From Bacteroidales bacterium (GTDB lineage Bacteria > Bacteroidota > Bacteroidia > Bacteroidales > WCHB1-69), in contig JAFSOZ010000011.1 of NCBI GenBank assembly GCA_017443175.1, positions 125,881-189,880 on the forward strand: 64,000 nucleotides of DNA, read 5' to 3'. The notes under the pieces are model-generated. The model was not told the origin of the DNA and did not search any database. It worked only from the letters and a program-made list of their open reading frames with translations. Each line of letters starts with the position of its first letter. The first letter of the stretch is position 1. Positions 27,126 through 35,353 of this stretch are shown piece by piece. A program made the translations under genes and the position numbers.

Positions 27126-28184
27126 TTATTGATTCATGAAAGGAAGATCTTTGGCCTGTCCCAATATGAATTCCGCCATCATGACATTACTTTCGGAAGG
27201 TCCGTTAAGTATATCGAAAAGATTGCGGATTCCGGCTTTGCCTCCACCGTTCTTCAGCGTATAGGCAATGCAGATATTCTGCGGACCTACGGACGAGGCC
27301 ATGATGTCCAAATCCGTAAGTCCCATTTGAAAACAGGCAATTTGGTATGCTCCTTCAAAATAGTCTTTGATGATACGGGCAATGTCGCCCAAAGTCTTGC
27401 AGCCCATGTTCTTGAAAATGGCCAGATAGGGCATCAGCGAGACTTCATGTATTTCCGCCTGGTTTATGGCGGCAATCCGACGGTTCAGCTGACCGAAAGG
27501 ATCCAACTCCAAATAGCCTTTGAAGGTGTCTCCATCAAGTAAAACATCGTCTAGATTGCCGGTACTCACCAGCGTTTGCACGCGGCGACGATAGTCGGTA
27601 AGCTCCGTACGGATGTGGCTGAACTGCTCATCGGCAAGTTCCAACATACCCGCCAAACGGTTCATATTACGAATATACTCTTTGGGAATTTCCAACCCGC
27701 TTTTGTAACCTGTGTCATGGTACAGGTTGGCCCAAGCGTGCTGCAAGAGGCTGCGCATCTGTATCTCCACACGGAAAGGCATATCAGGGATGCGACAGAC
27801 ATAGTGCAACGACAGGTACCCGAAGCTGTCCAGATCGTGCAGCTTGCGTTTGTCCACAGAGTTCTCCCAATCCACCTCAAACAGCCGCTCAATAGCAGAC
27901 GCCACGACATCAACATCATCACGATAGAAGGTGATGACCCGTATGCCGAGGATGTCGGTGATATCGGCAAGGCTCTTGTATTTGTAGCCCTTGAGTTCCA
28001 GTTTGCCTGCCAGCGATGACTCAGTTTTCACACGCGACTCCAGTCCCGCCACATGAATGCCTGCATCGGACAGGCAATCGCGGATAGTGGTTTTCAGCTG
28101 CGCCTCCATTGTTTTGAACAGAGGCAACTGTTCAAGATACTCATTCAATATCGCTTCAGAATAAGGGGATAAAAGTTTCTTCAT
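27126..28184 (-). CDS. RelA/SpoT-domain alarmone synthetase
   Basis: 352 residues. The synthetase domain covers about 25-165: RVKTESSLAGKL at 51-62, DILGIRVITFY at 78-87, GYLSLHY at 122-128, the catalytic EIQMRS at 140-145 and HAWANLYHD at 149-157. There is no HD domain and no TGS/ACT region, so it is a stand-alone synthetase. The C-terminal half (about 190-352) is unlike the short tails of RelP/RelQ and I do not recognise it. Some relatives make ppGpp, others pyrophosphorylate ATP or tRNA (toxSAS). First gene of the five-gene set; 70 bases separate it from pdxA, and I see no promoter there. Confidence 0.9.
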   Translation of the reverse strand: MKKLLSPYSEAILNEYLEQLPLFKTMEAQLKTTIRDCLSDAGIHVAGLESRVKTESSLAGKLELKGYKYKSLADITDILGIRVITFYRDDVDVVASAIERLFEVDWENSVDKRKLHDLDSFGYLSLHYVCRIPDMPFRVEIQMRSLLQHAWANLYHDTGYKSGLEIPKEYIRNMNRLAGMLELADEQFSHIRTELTDYRRRVQTLVSTGNLDDVLLDGDTFKGYLELDPFGQLNRRIAAINQAEIHEVSLMPYLAIFKNMGCKTLGDIARIIKDYFEGAYQIACFQMGLTDLDIMASSVGPQNICIAYTLKNGGGKAGIRNLFDILNGPSESNVMMAEFILGQAKDLPFMNQ

Positions 28185-28254
28185 TGGCTTACTGTGATTA
28201 GGATCAGATGCAGCAGTACGACGAAATCCTCATAACGAGAATTTCATTTGACGT

Positions 28255-29259
28255 TTATCGATTCCGATTCCGGAGAATATCCAAAGCGAGATAGATGGCG
28301 TTGCGCATGGACTGACCGTTGGCAATGTTCTTGCCTGCGATGTCGTAGGCGGTGCCGTGCGCGGGAGAGGTGCGTACAATGGGCAGACCGGCGGTGAAGT
28401 TCACACCTTCGGTGCCCAATATCTTGAACGGGATCATGCCCTGGTCATGGTACATGGCCAGCACTGCGTCAAACTGACGATATTGGCCACTGGCGAAAAA
28501 GCCGTCAGCAGGGAACGGACCGAACGCATTGATCTTGTTCTGGAACGCCCGCTCGATGGCCGGATGGATAATCTCCTTTTCCTCAGAGCCCAGCAACCCG
28601 TCGTCGCCAGCGTGGGGATTCAACGCCAGCACCGCGATCTTCGGGTTGTCAATGGCGAAATCCTGACGCAGCGAGTGGTTCAAAATCTCCAACTTATTGA
28701 GGATACGATCCTGCGTGATGACTGACGACACTTGGCTGATAGGTTCGTGATTGGTCACGAAACCCACACGCAAATTTTCCGCCACCATCATCATCATGGC
28801 CTTCTTATCCCCTCCAAAATAGTACTCGAAAAACTCGGTCTGTCCATGAAATTTGAACTTATCCGACTGGATGTTGTTTTTGTTGACCGGTGCCGTGACG
28901 ACCGCATCGATCATCTTGTTTTTCAAATCCTTGCCCGCTATGACAAGCGCGCGCTCGGCCAGTTGTCCAGCCACTTTGGTGGAGGTTCCCAAATCTATCT
29001 TCACCTCTTCTTCATAGATATTCAGGAGGTTGGGACGCTTTTGGGAGGTTTGTTCGATATTCTTGATGAACTGGAACGAAAAGTCCGGCATGTCCATGTA
29101 TTTGCGATGATAAGATGCGGCTTTTGCCAGACCATACACCACAGGCGTGCAAATGTCCATAATCGCATGGTCGGCCAACGCCTTGATGATGACTTCGTAG
29201 CCGACACCGTTCAAATCACCATGGGTTATGCCTATTTTATACAGTTGATTGTCTGCCAT
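28255..29259 (-). CDS. pdxA: 4-hydroxythreonine-4-phosphate dehydrogenase
   Basis: NAD-dependent oxidation in the DXP-dependent pathway to pyridoxal phosphate. 334 residues of the PdxA family. GITHGDLNGVGYEVI at the start, FHGQTEFFEYYF, the metal-site histidines in MYHDQGMIPFKILG, and PIVRTSPAHGTAYDIAGK near the end are all characteristic. It lies 14 bases after infB and was probably transcribed with it. The alarmone operon begins 70 bases downstream, so read-through is possible. Confidence 0.96.
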   Translation of the reverse strand: MADNQLYKIGITHGDLNGVGYEVIIKALADHAIMDICTPVVYGLAKAASYHRKYMDMPDFSFQFIKNIEQTSQKRPNLLNIYEEEVKIDLGTSTKVAGQLAERALVIAGKDLKNKMIDAVVTAPVNKNNIQSDKFKFHGQTEFFEYYFGGDKKAMMMMVAENLRVGFVTNHEPISQVSSVITQDRILNKLEILNHSLRQDFAIDNPKIAVLALNPHAGDDGLLGSEEKEIIHPAIERAFQNKINAFGPFPADGFFASGQYRQFDAVLAMYHDQGMIPFKILGTEGVNFTAGLPIVRTSPAHGTAYDIAGKNIANGQSMRNAIYLALDILRNRNR

Positions 29260-29273
29260 AGTATTATTGAGAA

Positions 29274-32108
29274 TTATTTATTAGCGTTAAAGGCGACCTC
29301 GTATTCCTCATAGCCTTCGATGATGTCGCCGACCTTGATATCGTTGCAACCGTCAATATTCAAACCGCAATCCTGACCGGCGGACACTTCCTTGACATCG
29401 TCTTTGAAACGGCGCAAGGAGCCGAGTTTGCCGGTGTAGATGACGATACCGTCGCGAATCAGGCGGATACGCGTGGAGCGTTGCAGTTTGCCGTCCAGCA
29501 CCATACAGCCGGCCACGTTGCCCACTTTGGAGATGTGGAAAACTTCGCGGATCTCGATGTTGCACACCACTTTCTCGCGGATTTCAGGCGTGTGCATACC
29601 GGCGATAGCCTCTTTGATCTCGTTGATGGCGGTATAAATGATAGAGTATGTGCGGATGTCGATCTGCTCGGCCTCGGCCATCTTGCGTGCTCCGGCGGTC
29701 GGTCGCACCTGGAATGCCACGATGAGTGCGTTGGAGGCAGTGGCCAACATGACGTCGGTCTCCGTAACGGCACCCACGGACTTGTGGATGACATTGACCT
29801 GCACCTGCTCGGTGGAGAGCTTGAGCAATGAGTCGGAGAGGGCCTCCACGGAACCGTCCACATCGCCCTTGACGATGATGTTGAGTTCCTTGAAGTCGCC
29901 GATGGCGATACGACGGCCGATCTCTTCGAGCGTGATGTGTTTCTGCGTGCGCAGGCCCATCTCGCGGGCAAGGCGTGCGCGCTTGGTGGCTGCGGCGCGG
30001 GCTTCCTGCTCCGTGTCGCATACCTTGAAGGCATCGCCAGCCTGCGGTGCGCCGTTCAAACCCAGCAACAGCACCGGCGTGGCCGGGCCTACGGACTTGA
30101 CGGGCTGGTTACGCTCGTTGAACATGGCCTTGACCTTGCCGAAGCAACTGCCAGCCAAGATCGGGTCGCCAACGGACAATGTGCCGTTTTGAACCAACAC
30201 TTTGGCCACGTAGCCACGACCCTTGTCCAAAGAGGACTCAATGACTGCACCGACACCATTGCGGTTCGGGTTGGCCTTCAAATTCAGCATCTCAGCCTCC
30301 AACAACACCTTCTCCAACAACTCGTTCACGTTGTCACCATGCTTGGCATCGATGGCCTGGCATTGGTATTTGCCACCCCAGTCTTCGACCAGGATGTTCA
30401 TATTGGCCAATTCTTCCTTGATCTTGTCAGGATTGGCGTTAGGTTTGTCAATTTTCGTGATGGCGAACACCATGGGCACACCAGCAGCCTGGGCGTGGTT
30501 GATAGCCTCAATGGTCTGCGGCATCACCGCGTCGTCGGCAGCAATGACGATGATACACAAGTCCGTGATCTTCGCACCGCGCGCACGCATAGCCGTGAAG
30601 GCCTCGTGACCCGGCGTATCCAGGAACGTGATCTTGCGGCCATCTGACAGCTGCACCAAATATGCACCGATGTGCTGCGTGATACCACCGGCCTCACCTG
30701 CAATGACGTTGGTCTTGCGGATGTAGTCCAACAAGGATGTCTTACCGTGATCGACGTGGCCCATGACCGTGATGATCGGATGACGCGGTACCAAATCTTC
30801 CGGATTATCCTCACCCTGTTCTCCCTGACCATCCTCCGCATCGGCACCGATGAATTCCACCTGGAAGCCGAACTCCTCCGCCAACAACGTGATGGTCTCG
30901 GCATCCAATCTTTGGTTGATGGAGACGAACAATCCGATGCTCAAGCAGGTGGAGATGATCTCGTTGACCGGCTTGTTCATCAAAGTAGCCAACTCGTTGG
31001 CGGTCAGGAATTCCGTGACCTTCAAGATCTTCTGGTTTTCGAGTTCCTGAAGTTCTTGTTCCTCCATGCGTTCATGGATCAACTGGCGTTTCTCTTTTCT
31101 GCGCTTGGAAGCTTTGGTCTTGCCGGCAGGCTCCAGTCTCTGCTTGGTCTCCTTGATACGACGCTGGATATCCTCAGGAGAAATCTCAGCCTTTTCGGGT
31201 TCTGCCTTGCCATGTTTTTCATCCTTGAAATTGGCCTTCACGCCCGTTTGCTTGAGAATTCTCTTTCTCTTTTTCTTCTTCTTGTCGTCACTGTTGGCGT
31301 TGTCCTGTTTCCTGGAATCCTTTACCTTCTCTTTCTCCACGGGCAATTCTATCTTACCCATGATCTTCGGGCCCTGGATTTTCTCCACACGGGTCTCGAT
31401 GAATTCCACCTTGCGTTCAGGTTCCTTAGGTGTCACCACGACAGGCTCTTCCACTTTAGGATCTTCTTCCACCACGACAGGTTCTTTCACCACAGGTGCT
31501 TTTTTCTTTTTATTCAGCAGCACATCCAAATCGGCCTTGTCGATGACCTTGGGCTGTTCCAGCTTGGTCACCACAGTGGGGATATGCTCTGGCACCTTCT
31601 TGGTTTCAGGCTTTTTCTTAGGCTCCGGTTCGGGAGTTTCCTCTTTGGCAGGCTCCGGCTCCTTGGCAGGGGGTTCCTCCACAGGCTCCTCCTTGCTCTT
31701 CTTCTTGTTTGTAATCTCATCCAAGTTGATCTTACCCAAAACCTTTGGTGTCGGGACTTCGGTCTCGATATGCTCGGGCGTGGCAATGATATTCTTCTTG
31801 ATGATGAGAGAATTGTCTTCCACCACATCCTCCACTTCCTCAACCTTGGTCTCTTTGGGCTTGCTTTCTGCCTTGACTTTGGAATTGAACGTGCCGATGT
31901 CGATCTTGTCGGCTTCCGCCTTGACTAATTTTTCACCGGCAAACTCACGCAAGAGGATATCGTACATTTCCTCCGAAAGCTTGGCATTCGGATTCTCTTC
32001 GATCTCCAGATTTTTCTTCTTGAGTAATGTAGTAATGGTGCTGATGGAGACATTGAATTCTCCGGCAGCCTTTCCTAAACGTGGAATTTTTCTTTTTTCC
32101 TCTGGCAT
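29274..32108 (-). CDS. infB: Translation initiation factor IF-2
   Basis: GTPase that brings initiator tRNA to the ribosome. 944 residues: an IF2_N domain (about 3-55), a long Lys/Glu/Pro-rich region (about 70-350), a second IF2_N (about 365-415), then the G domain with [14 protein letters not shown] and DTPGHEAF, domain II, and C1/C2. The G4 motif reads TKID instead of the usual NKxD (codon ACG at 30456-30458), a substitution tolerated in some translational GTPases. The gene follows nusA by 40 bases, the usual bacterial pairing. Confidence 0.97.
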   Translation of the reverse strand: MPEEKRKIPRLGKAAGEFNVSISTITTLLKKKNLEIEENPNAKLSEEMYDILLREFAGEKLVKAEADKIDIGTFNSKVKAESKPKETKVEEVEDVVEDNSLIIKKNIIATPEHIETEVPTPKVLGKINLDEITNKKKSKEEPVEEPPAKEPEPAKEETPEPEPKKKPETKKVPEHIPTVVTKLEQPKVIDKADLDVLLNKKKKAPVVKEPVVVEEDPKVEEPVVVTPKEPERKVEFIETRVEKIQGPKIMGKIELPVEKEKVKDSRKQDNANSDDKKKKKRKRILKQTGVKANFKDEKHGKAEPEKAEISPEDIQRRIKETKQRLEPAGKTKASKRRKEKRQLIHERMEEQELQELENQKILKVTEFLTANELATLMNKPVNEIISTCLSIGLFVSINQRLDAETITLLAEEFGFQVEFIGADAEDGQGEQGEDNPEDLVPRHPIITVMGHVDHGKTSLLDYIRKTNVIAGEAGGITQHIGAYLVQLSDGRKITFLDTPGHEAFTAMRARGAKITDLCIIVIAADDAVMPQTIEAINHAQAAGVPMVFAITKIDKPNANPDKIKEELANMNILVEDWGGKYQCQAIDAKHGDNVNELLEKVLLEAEMLNLKANPNRNGVGAVIESSLDKGRGYVAKVLVQNGTLSVGDPILAGSCFGKVKAMFNERNQPVKSVGPATPVLLLGLNGAPQAGDAFKVCDTEQEARAAATKRARLAREMGLRTQKHITLEEIGRRIAIGDFKELNIIVKGDVDGSVEALSDSLLKLSTEQVQVNVIHKSVGAVTETDVMLATASNALIVAFQVRPTAGARKMAEAEQIDIRTYSIIYTAINEIKEAIAGMHTPEIREKVVCNIEIREVFHISKVGNVAGCMVLDGKLQRSTRIRLIRDGIVIYTGKLGSLRRFKDDVKEVSAGQDCGLNIDGCNDIKVGDIIEGYEEYEVAFNANK

Positions 32109-32148
32109 ACTGTTATTTTAGTACTTTCGATTGATTATTTTCGATGAA

Positions 32149-33405
32149 TTATTTTTCCCCTTCGTAATCTTCCAATTCTTCCTTGACGGCAGCAATCATG
32201 GCATCGACGGTCTCCTCTTCCAGGTCGGTGCGCTTGATCAGCTCATCGCGATCCAGTGCAAGCACGCTCTTGGCGGTGTCGCAACCGATGTTGATGAAGG
32301 CATCGATGACCCACTGGTCGAACTCGTCGGCGAACTCGGTCAACGGCACATCCTCCTCCTGATCCACGTCATCGCGGAACACGTCGATTTCATAACCGGA
32401 AATCTTGGAAGCCAACTTGATGTTGTATCCGCCCTTGCCGATGGCGTAAGATACCTGGTCGGCCTTCATATAGACATTAGCCATCTTATTTTCATCATCG
32501 AGCACAATGGAAGAAATCTCGGCGGGGCTGAGCGCGCGCTTGATCAGGAGTTCCTTGTTGGAAGTGTAGTTGATGATGTCGATGTTCTCGTTGCGGAGCT
32601 CGCGGACAATGCTGTGGATTCGGCTGCCCTTCATACCAACGCACGCGCCAACGGGATCGATGCGGTCGTCACCGGACTCCACCAACACTTTGGCTCTCTC
32701 GCCCGGAGCGCGCACCACGTTGCGGATAGTGATGAGGCCGTCGTATATTTCAGGGATTTCCGTTTCCATCAAACGCTCCAAGAAGACCGGTGATGTACGG
32801 GAGATGATGATACGCGGCGTGGAAGACTGCACCTCCACACGCAACACCACTGCCGTCAGGGAATCGCCCTTCTTGTATTTGTCGGCAGGAATCTGCTCCG
32901 ACTTCGGCAACACCAACTCCACATGGTCCTCGTCGAGCACCAGAATCTCCTTGCGCCACACCTGGTTGACCTCACCCGTGATGAGTTCGCCGATACGGTG
33001 CTCATATTTCTTATAGATGACATCCTTTTCATACTCCATGATTTTGGAACTGAGGTTTTGGCGGATGGCCAGAATTTCGCGTCTGGCGAAGTCCGTCAAA
33101 TGGATGTTCTCCACCACCTCCTCGCCAATCTCAAAGTCGGGCTCGATTTTGATAGCCTCCGACAAGGCGATTTGGTTGCCTTCGTCCTCCACGGCACCGT
33201 CTTCCACAATCTCGCGGGTGTGCTGGATCTCCAGATCTCCGCGGTCCACGTTGACGATAATGTCAAACTGGGCATCAGGGCCGTATTTCTTCAGTAAGGC
33301 TGCACGGAACACATCGTCCAGAATGTGCATCAAGGTCTCACGGTCAATGCTTTTGGATTCTTTGAATTCCGCAAAGGTGTCAATAAGATTTACATGTTCT
33401 TCCAT
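32149..33405 (-). CDS. nusA: Transcription termination/antitermination factor NusA
   Basis: Binds RNA polymerase and RNA to modulate pausing and antitermination. From the ATG at 33403-33405 it has 418 residues; an upstream TTG at 33435 would add ten poor residues and is not preferred. Order: N-terminal polymerase-binding domain (about 1-125), S1 (about 130-200), KH1 with DPVGACVGMKGSRI, KH2 with AIGKGGYNIKLASKI, and a short C-terminal helical part. The upstream gene is a tRNA-Gln with its own terminator. The usual rimP gene is not present. Confidence 0.96.
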   Translation of the reverse strand: MEEHVNLIDTFAEFKESKSIDRETLMHILDDVFRAALLKKYGPDAQFDIIVNVDRGDLEIQHTREIVEDGAVEDEGNQIALSEAIKIEPDFEIGEEVVENIHLTDFARREILAIRQNLSSKIMEYEKDVIYKKYEHRIGELITGEVNQVWRKEILVLDEDHVELVLPKSEQIPADKYKKGDSLTAVVLRVEVQSSTPRIIISRTSPVFLERLMETEIPEIYDGLITIRNVVRAPGERAKVLVESGDDRIDPVGACVGMKGSRIHSIVRELRNENIDIINYTSNKELLIKRALSPAEISSIVLDDENKMANVYMKADQVSYAIGKGGYNIKLASKISGYEIDVFRDDVDQEEDVPLTEFADEFDQWVIDAFINIGCDTAKSVLALDRDELIKRTDLEEETVDAMIAAVKEELEDYEGEK

Positions 33406-33472
33406 TGTCTTGTTTTTTTCTTTATATTTTTTCAATTAATAATCTTTATACGTCAAGATGCTAAAGAGTTAC

Positions 33473-33501
33473 AAAAAAACTCCCACCAGGCGGGTGAGAG
33501 T
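33473..33501 (-). terminator. Rho-independent terminator after tRNA-Gln
   Basis: Nine-base-pair stem (ACTCTCACC with GGTGGGAGT on the minus strand, one T-G pair), loop CGCCT, followed by seven T. It lies between the tRNA and nusA. Confidence 0.85.
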
Positions 33502-33509
33502 TCTTTTTG

Positions 33510-33580
33510 TTGAGCTAGCAGGATTCGAACCTACACAGGCAGAACCAAAATCTGTAGTGCTACCGTTACACCATAGCTCA
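33510..33580 (-). tRNA. tRNA-Gln, anticodon TTG
   Basis: Cloverleaf read on the minus strand: seven-pair acceptor TGAGCTA/TAGCTCA, D arm with GGTGTAACGGTAGCAC, anticodon stem ACAGA with loop TTTTGGT (anticodon TTG), and T arm with GGTTCGAATCC. The U1-A72 opening pair is usual for bacterial tRNA-Gln. The discriminator is A and CCA is not encoded. Confidence 0.93.
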
Positions 33581-33602
33581 ATGCCTTAGTCATTTGAGGC
33601 CG

Positions 33603-33610
33603 CAAAAATA
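33603..33610 (-). promoter_or_regulatory. -7 box TATTTTTG for tRNA-Gln
   Basis: TAnnTTTG match 23 bases before the mature tRNA 5' end, divergent from the tRNA-Arg promoter. Confidence 0.55.
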
Positions 33611-33664
33611 CACTTTTTTCTATATGCCTCGTTTTTTCATCGATTATTTTTTATTTTTTTTTAG

Positions 33665-33694
33665 TTGCGGATATTAAAAAAAAATATACTTTTG
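33665..33694 (+). promoter_or_regulatory. Promoter of tRNA-Arg
   Basis: TTG at 33665-33667, 19-base spacer, TACTTTTG at 33687-33694: an exact Bacteroidota -33/-7 pair, 20 bases ahead of the tRNA. Confidence 0.82.
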
Positions 33695-33714
33695 CACCGT
33701 CAAAAAAGGACAAT

Positions 33715-33791
33715 GGCCCCTTAGCTCAACTGAATAGAGTATTTGACTACGGATCAAAAGGTTGCAGGTTTGAATCCTGCAGGGGTCACCA
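33715..33791 (+). tRNA. tRNA-Arg, anticodon ACG
   Basis: Acceptor GGCCCCT pairs with AGGGGTC (one G-U pair). The anticodon stem TTTGA/TCAAA encloses loop CTACGGA, anticodon ACG. The T arm has GGTTTGAATCC. The discriminator is A and CCA is encoded (33789-33791). The adenosine at position 34 is the known substrate of TadA, whose gene is the convergent neighbour. Confidence 0.95.
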
Positions 33792-33796
33792 GACAG

Positions 33797-33823
33797 AAGC
33801 CGATGATTTTTCATCGGCTTTTT
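33797..33823 (+). terminator. Rho-independent terminator after tRNA-Arg
   Basis: Ten-base-pair perfect stem AAGCCGATGA/TCATCGGCTT, loop TTTT, then TTTC and further T residues. Also placed to end the tadA transcript from the other side, although its T run there is weaker. Confidence 0.85.
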
Positions 33824-33830
33824 CATTTTT

Positions 33831-34271
33831 CTACCTTTTTTCCTTGAAAAACTCTTTCAGCAGCCGCGAACATTCGTCTGCCATGACCCCGCGTTCCACC
33901 GAAATATTCTTGGGGAGAAAGTCCCGATTCAACAGCGTATAGCCCTTCTTCGGGTCGTCGGCACCATACACCAGCCGGCTGATCTGGCTGTGCATGATGG
34001 CCCCGATGCACATGATACAAGGTTCCAGCGTAACGTAAAGGGTGCAATTTTTCAGATATTTGGCACCTAACCCGTTGGCAGCGGCTGTAATCGCCAACAT
34101 CTCCGCGTGCGCGGTCACGTCCTTGAGTGTTTCGGTCAGATTGTGGCCTCGCGCAATGACTCTGTCGTTGAGCACCACGACTGCCCCCACGGGGACCTCG
34201 TCGGCCTCGTAAGCATCGTATGCTTCGTTCAGGGCAAGTTGCATATATCTTTCGTCTTCCGTCATATTCAT
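33831..34271 (-). CDS. tadA: tRNA-specific adenosine deaminase
   Basis: Converts A34 to inosine in tRNA-Arg(ACG). 146 residues, a typical zinc-dependent cytidine-deaminase fold: zinc ligands His55 in HAE (with proton-shuttle Glu57) and Cys85/Cys88 in PCIMC. The C-terminal helix ends LKEFFKEKR. There are two possible ATG starts, at 34271 and 34265. The gene is convergent with the gene of its own substrate tRNA, with only that tRNA's terminator between them. Confidence 0.95.
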   Translation of the reverse strand: MNMTEDERYMQLALNEAYDAYEADEVPVGAVVVLNDRVIARGHNLTETLKDVTAHAEMLAITAAANGLGAKYLKNCTLYVTLEPCIMCIGAIMHSQISRLVYGADDPKKGYTLLNRDFLPKNISVERGVMADECSRLLKEFFKEKR

Positions 34272-34357
34272 TATTGTATGTTACTGTTGATATCACCATA
34301 CCCCACACTGCGAAAACCTAAGGTTTTCTTGTATGGGGTTATTGGGATTATGTCCTT
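34272..34357. other. Inverted repeats between mutY and tadA
   Basis: The gap holds nested palindromes: GAAAACCT with AGGTTTTC (34312-34328), flanked by CCATAC and GTATGG, and then TCCTTTCAGGA at the mutY stop. The T run expected of a strong terminator is absent. This could be a weak terminator or a processing site. Confidence 0.4.
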
Positions 34358-35347
34358 TCAGGACATTTTGTCAAAAAATTGCGTCATGATTTTGGGCATG
34401 GGATAATTGTGTAACTGGTCCAATGGCACCAGAATCTGGTTTCCCGCCAATTCCGGTTTATTTTCCAGATTTTTCAGATAGAAAAAAGCGTGGATGACCT
34501 GGTGGGTGAGGATCTCCTTCAATTCCATAATCATGGCAGAATCGCCAATACGTGACGGCTCTGCGGATTCCTGCATAGGGAATTGATAGAGATTGCGCCA
34601 GATGTCGTTACCGGTTCTCTTTTCTATGATTGTACTATTATTATATATGTAGAAATTGAAATGGAAATAGCGTTCACGCTTGGAAATCCTGTTGCTCTTG
34701 ACAGGCAATGTCCCCACCAAATCATGTTTCAGCGCATAGCACTGGTTGGCAAACGGGCACTCGTCGCATTTGGAATTTTTCGGAGTGCACCAAACGGCCC
34801 CGAACTCCATGCAGGCCTGATTGAAATCACCGGGATTCTGGGCAGGAATGTATTTCAGGCAGATGTCGGTGACATTTTTGCGGGTGGCGGGCAGGGCAAT
34901 GTCCTCGCAAATGCCGAAGATGCGGCTGCAGATGCGCAGCACGTTGCCATCAACTGCGGGGTAAGGCAGTCCGAAGGCGATGGAGGCGATGGCTGCCGCC
35001 GTGTAGTCGCCGATGCCCTTGAGTTTGCGAATGTCCTGATATTGGCTGGGAAACTGGCCGTTGTGCAAATCCATAATCTGGCGTGCGGCGGCATGCATGT
35101 TGCGCGCGCGTGAGTAGTAGCCCAGTCCTTGCCACACGCGCAACACCTGCTCTTCGGGCGCGCGCGCCAGCGTCCCCACATCCGGGAAAGTCTCAACAAA
35201 GCGAAGATAGTAGTCCCAACCCTGTTGCACGCGGGTCTGCTGCAGGATGATTTCGGAAACCCAGATTTTGTAAGGGTCCGTCTCGCCGCGCCAGGGCAGC
35301 GTGCGACGGTTCTCCTCGTACCAGGCAAGCAGTGTGTCAGTGAACAT
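34358..35347 (-). CDS. mutY: A/G-specific adenine DNA glycosylase
   Basis: Removes adenine paired with 8-oxoguanine. 329 residues: helix-hairpin-helix GIGDYTAAAI at 111-120, catalytic Glu32 (SEIILQQT) and Asp133 (AVDGNV), then the iron-sulfur cluster motif C-x6-C-x2-C-x5-C beginning in WCTPKNSKC. The C-terminal NUDIX-like 8-oxoG recognition domain (about 225-325) is shorter than in E. coli. It starts six bases after the OmpA lipoprotein gene. Confidence 0.96.
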   Translation of the reverse strand: MFTDTLLAWYEENRRTLPWRGETDPYKIWVSEIILQQTRVQQGWDYYLRFVETFPDVGTLARAPEEQVLRVWQGLGYYSRARNMHAAARQIMDLHNGQFPSQYQDIRKLKGIGDYTAAAIASIAFGLPYPAVDGNVLRICSRIFGICEDIALPATRKNVTDICLKYIPAQNPGDFNQACMEFGAVWCTPKNSKCDECPFANQCYALKHDLVGTLPVKSNRISKRERYFHFNFYIYNNSTIIEKRTGNDIWRNLYQFPMQESAEPSRIGDSAMIMELKEILTHQVIHAFFYLKNLENKPELAGNQILVPLDQLHNYPMPKIMTQFFDKMS

Positions 35348-35353
35348 ACTGCC

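Noticed and set aside
30672-31928. Long open frame (418 codons) on the plus strand
   Set aside because: Antisense to infB; its Leu/Phe/His-rich sequence mirrors the Lys/Glu-rich IF-2 linker codons.
33406-33435. TTG start of nusA ten codons upstream
   Set aside because: The extra residues are Lys/Glu-rich and the family start matches the ATG at 33405.
33510-33791. tRNA genes as attachment sites for a mobile island
   Set aside because: No integrase and no duplicated tRNA 3' end were seen on either side; the accessory region lies more than 11 kb away.
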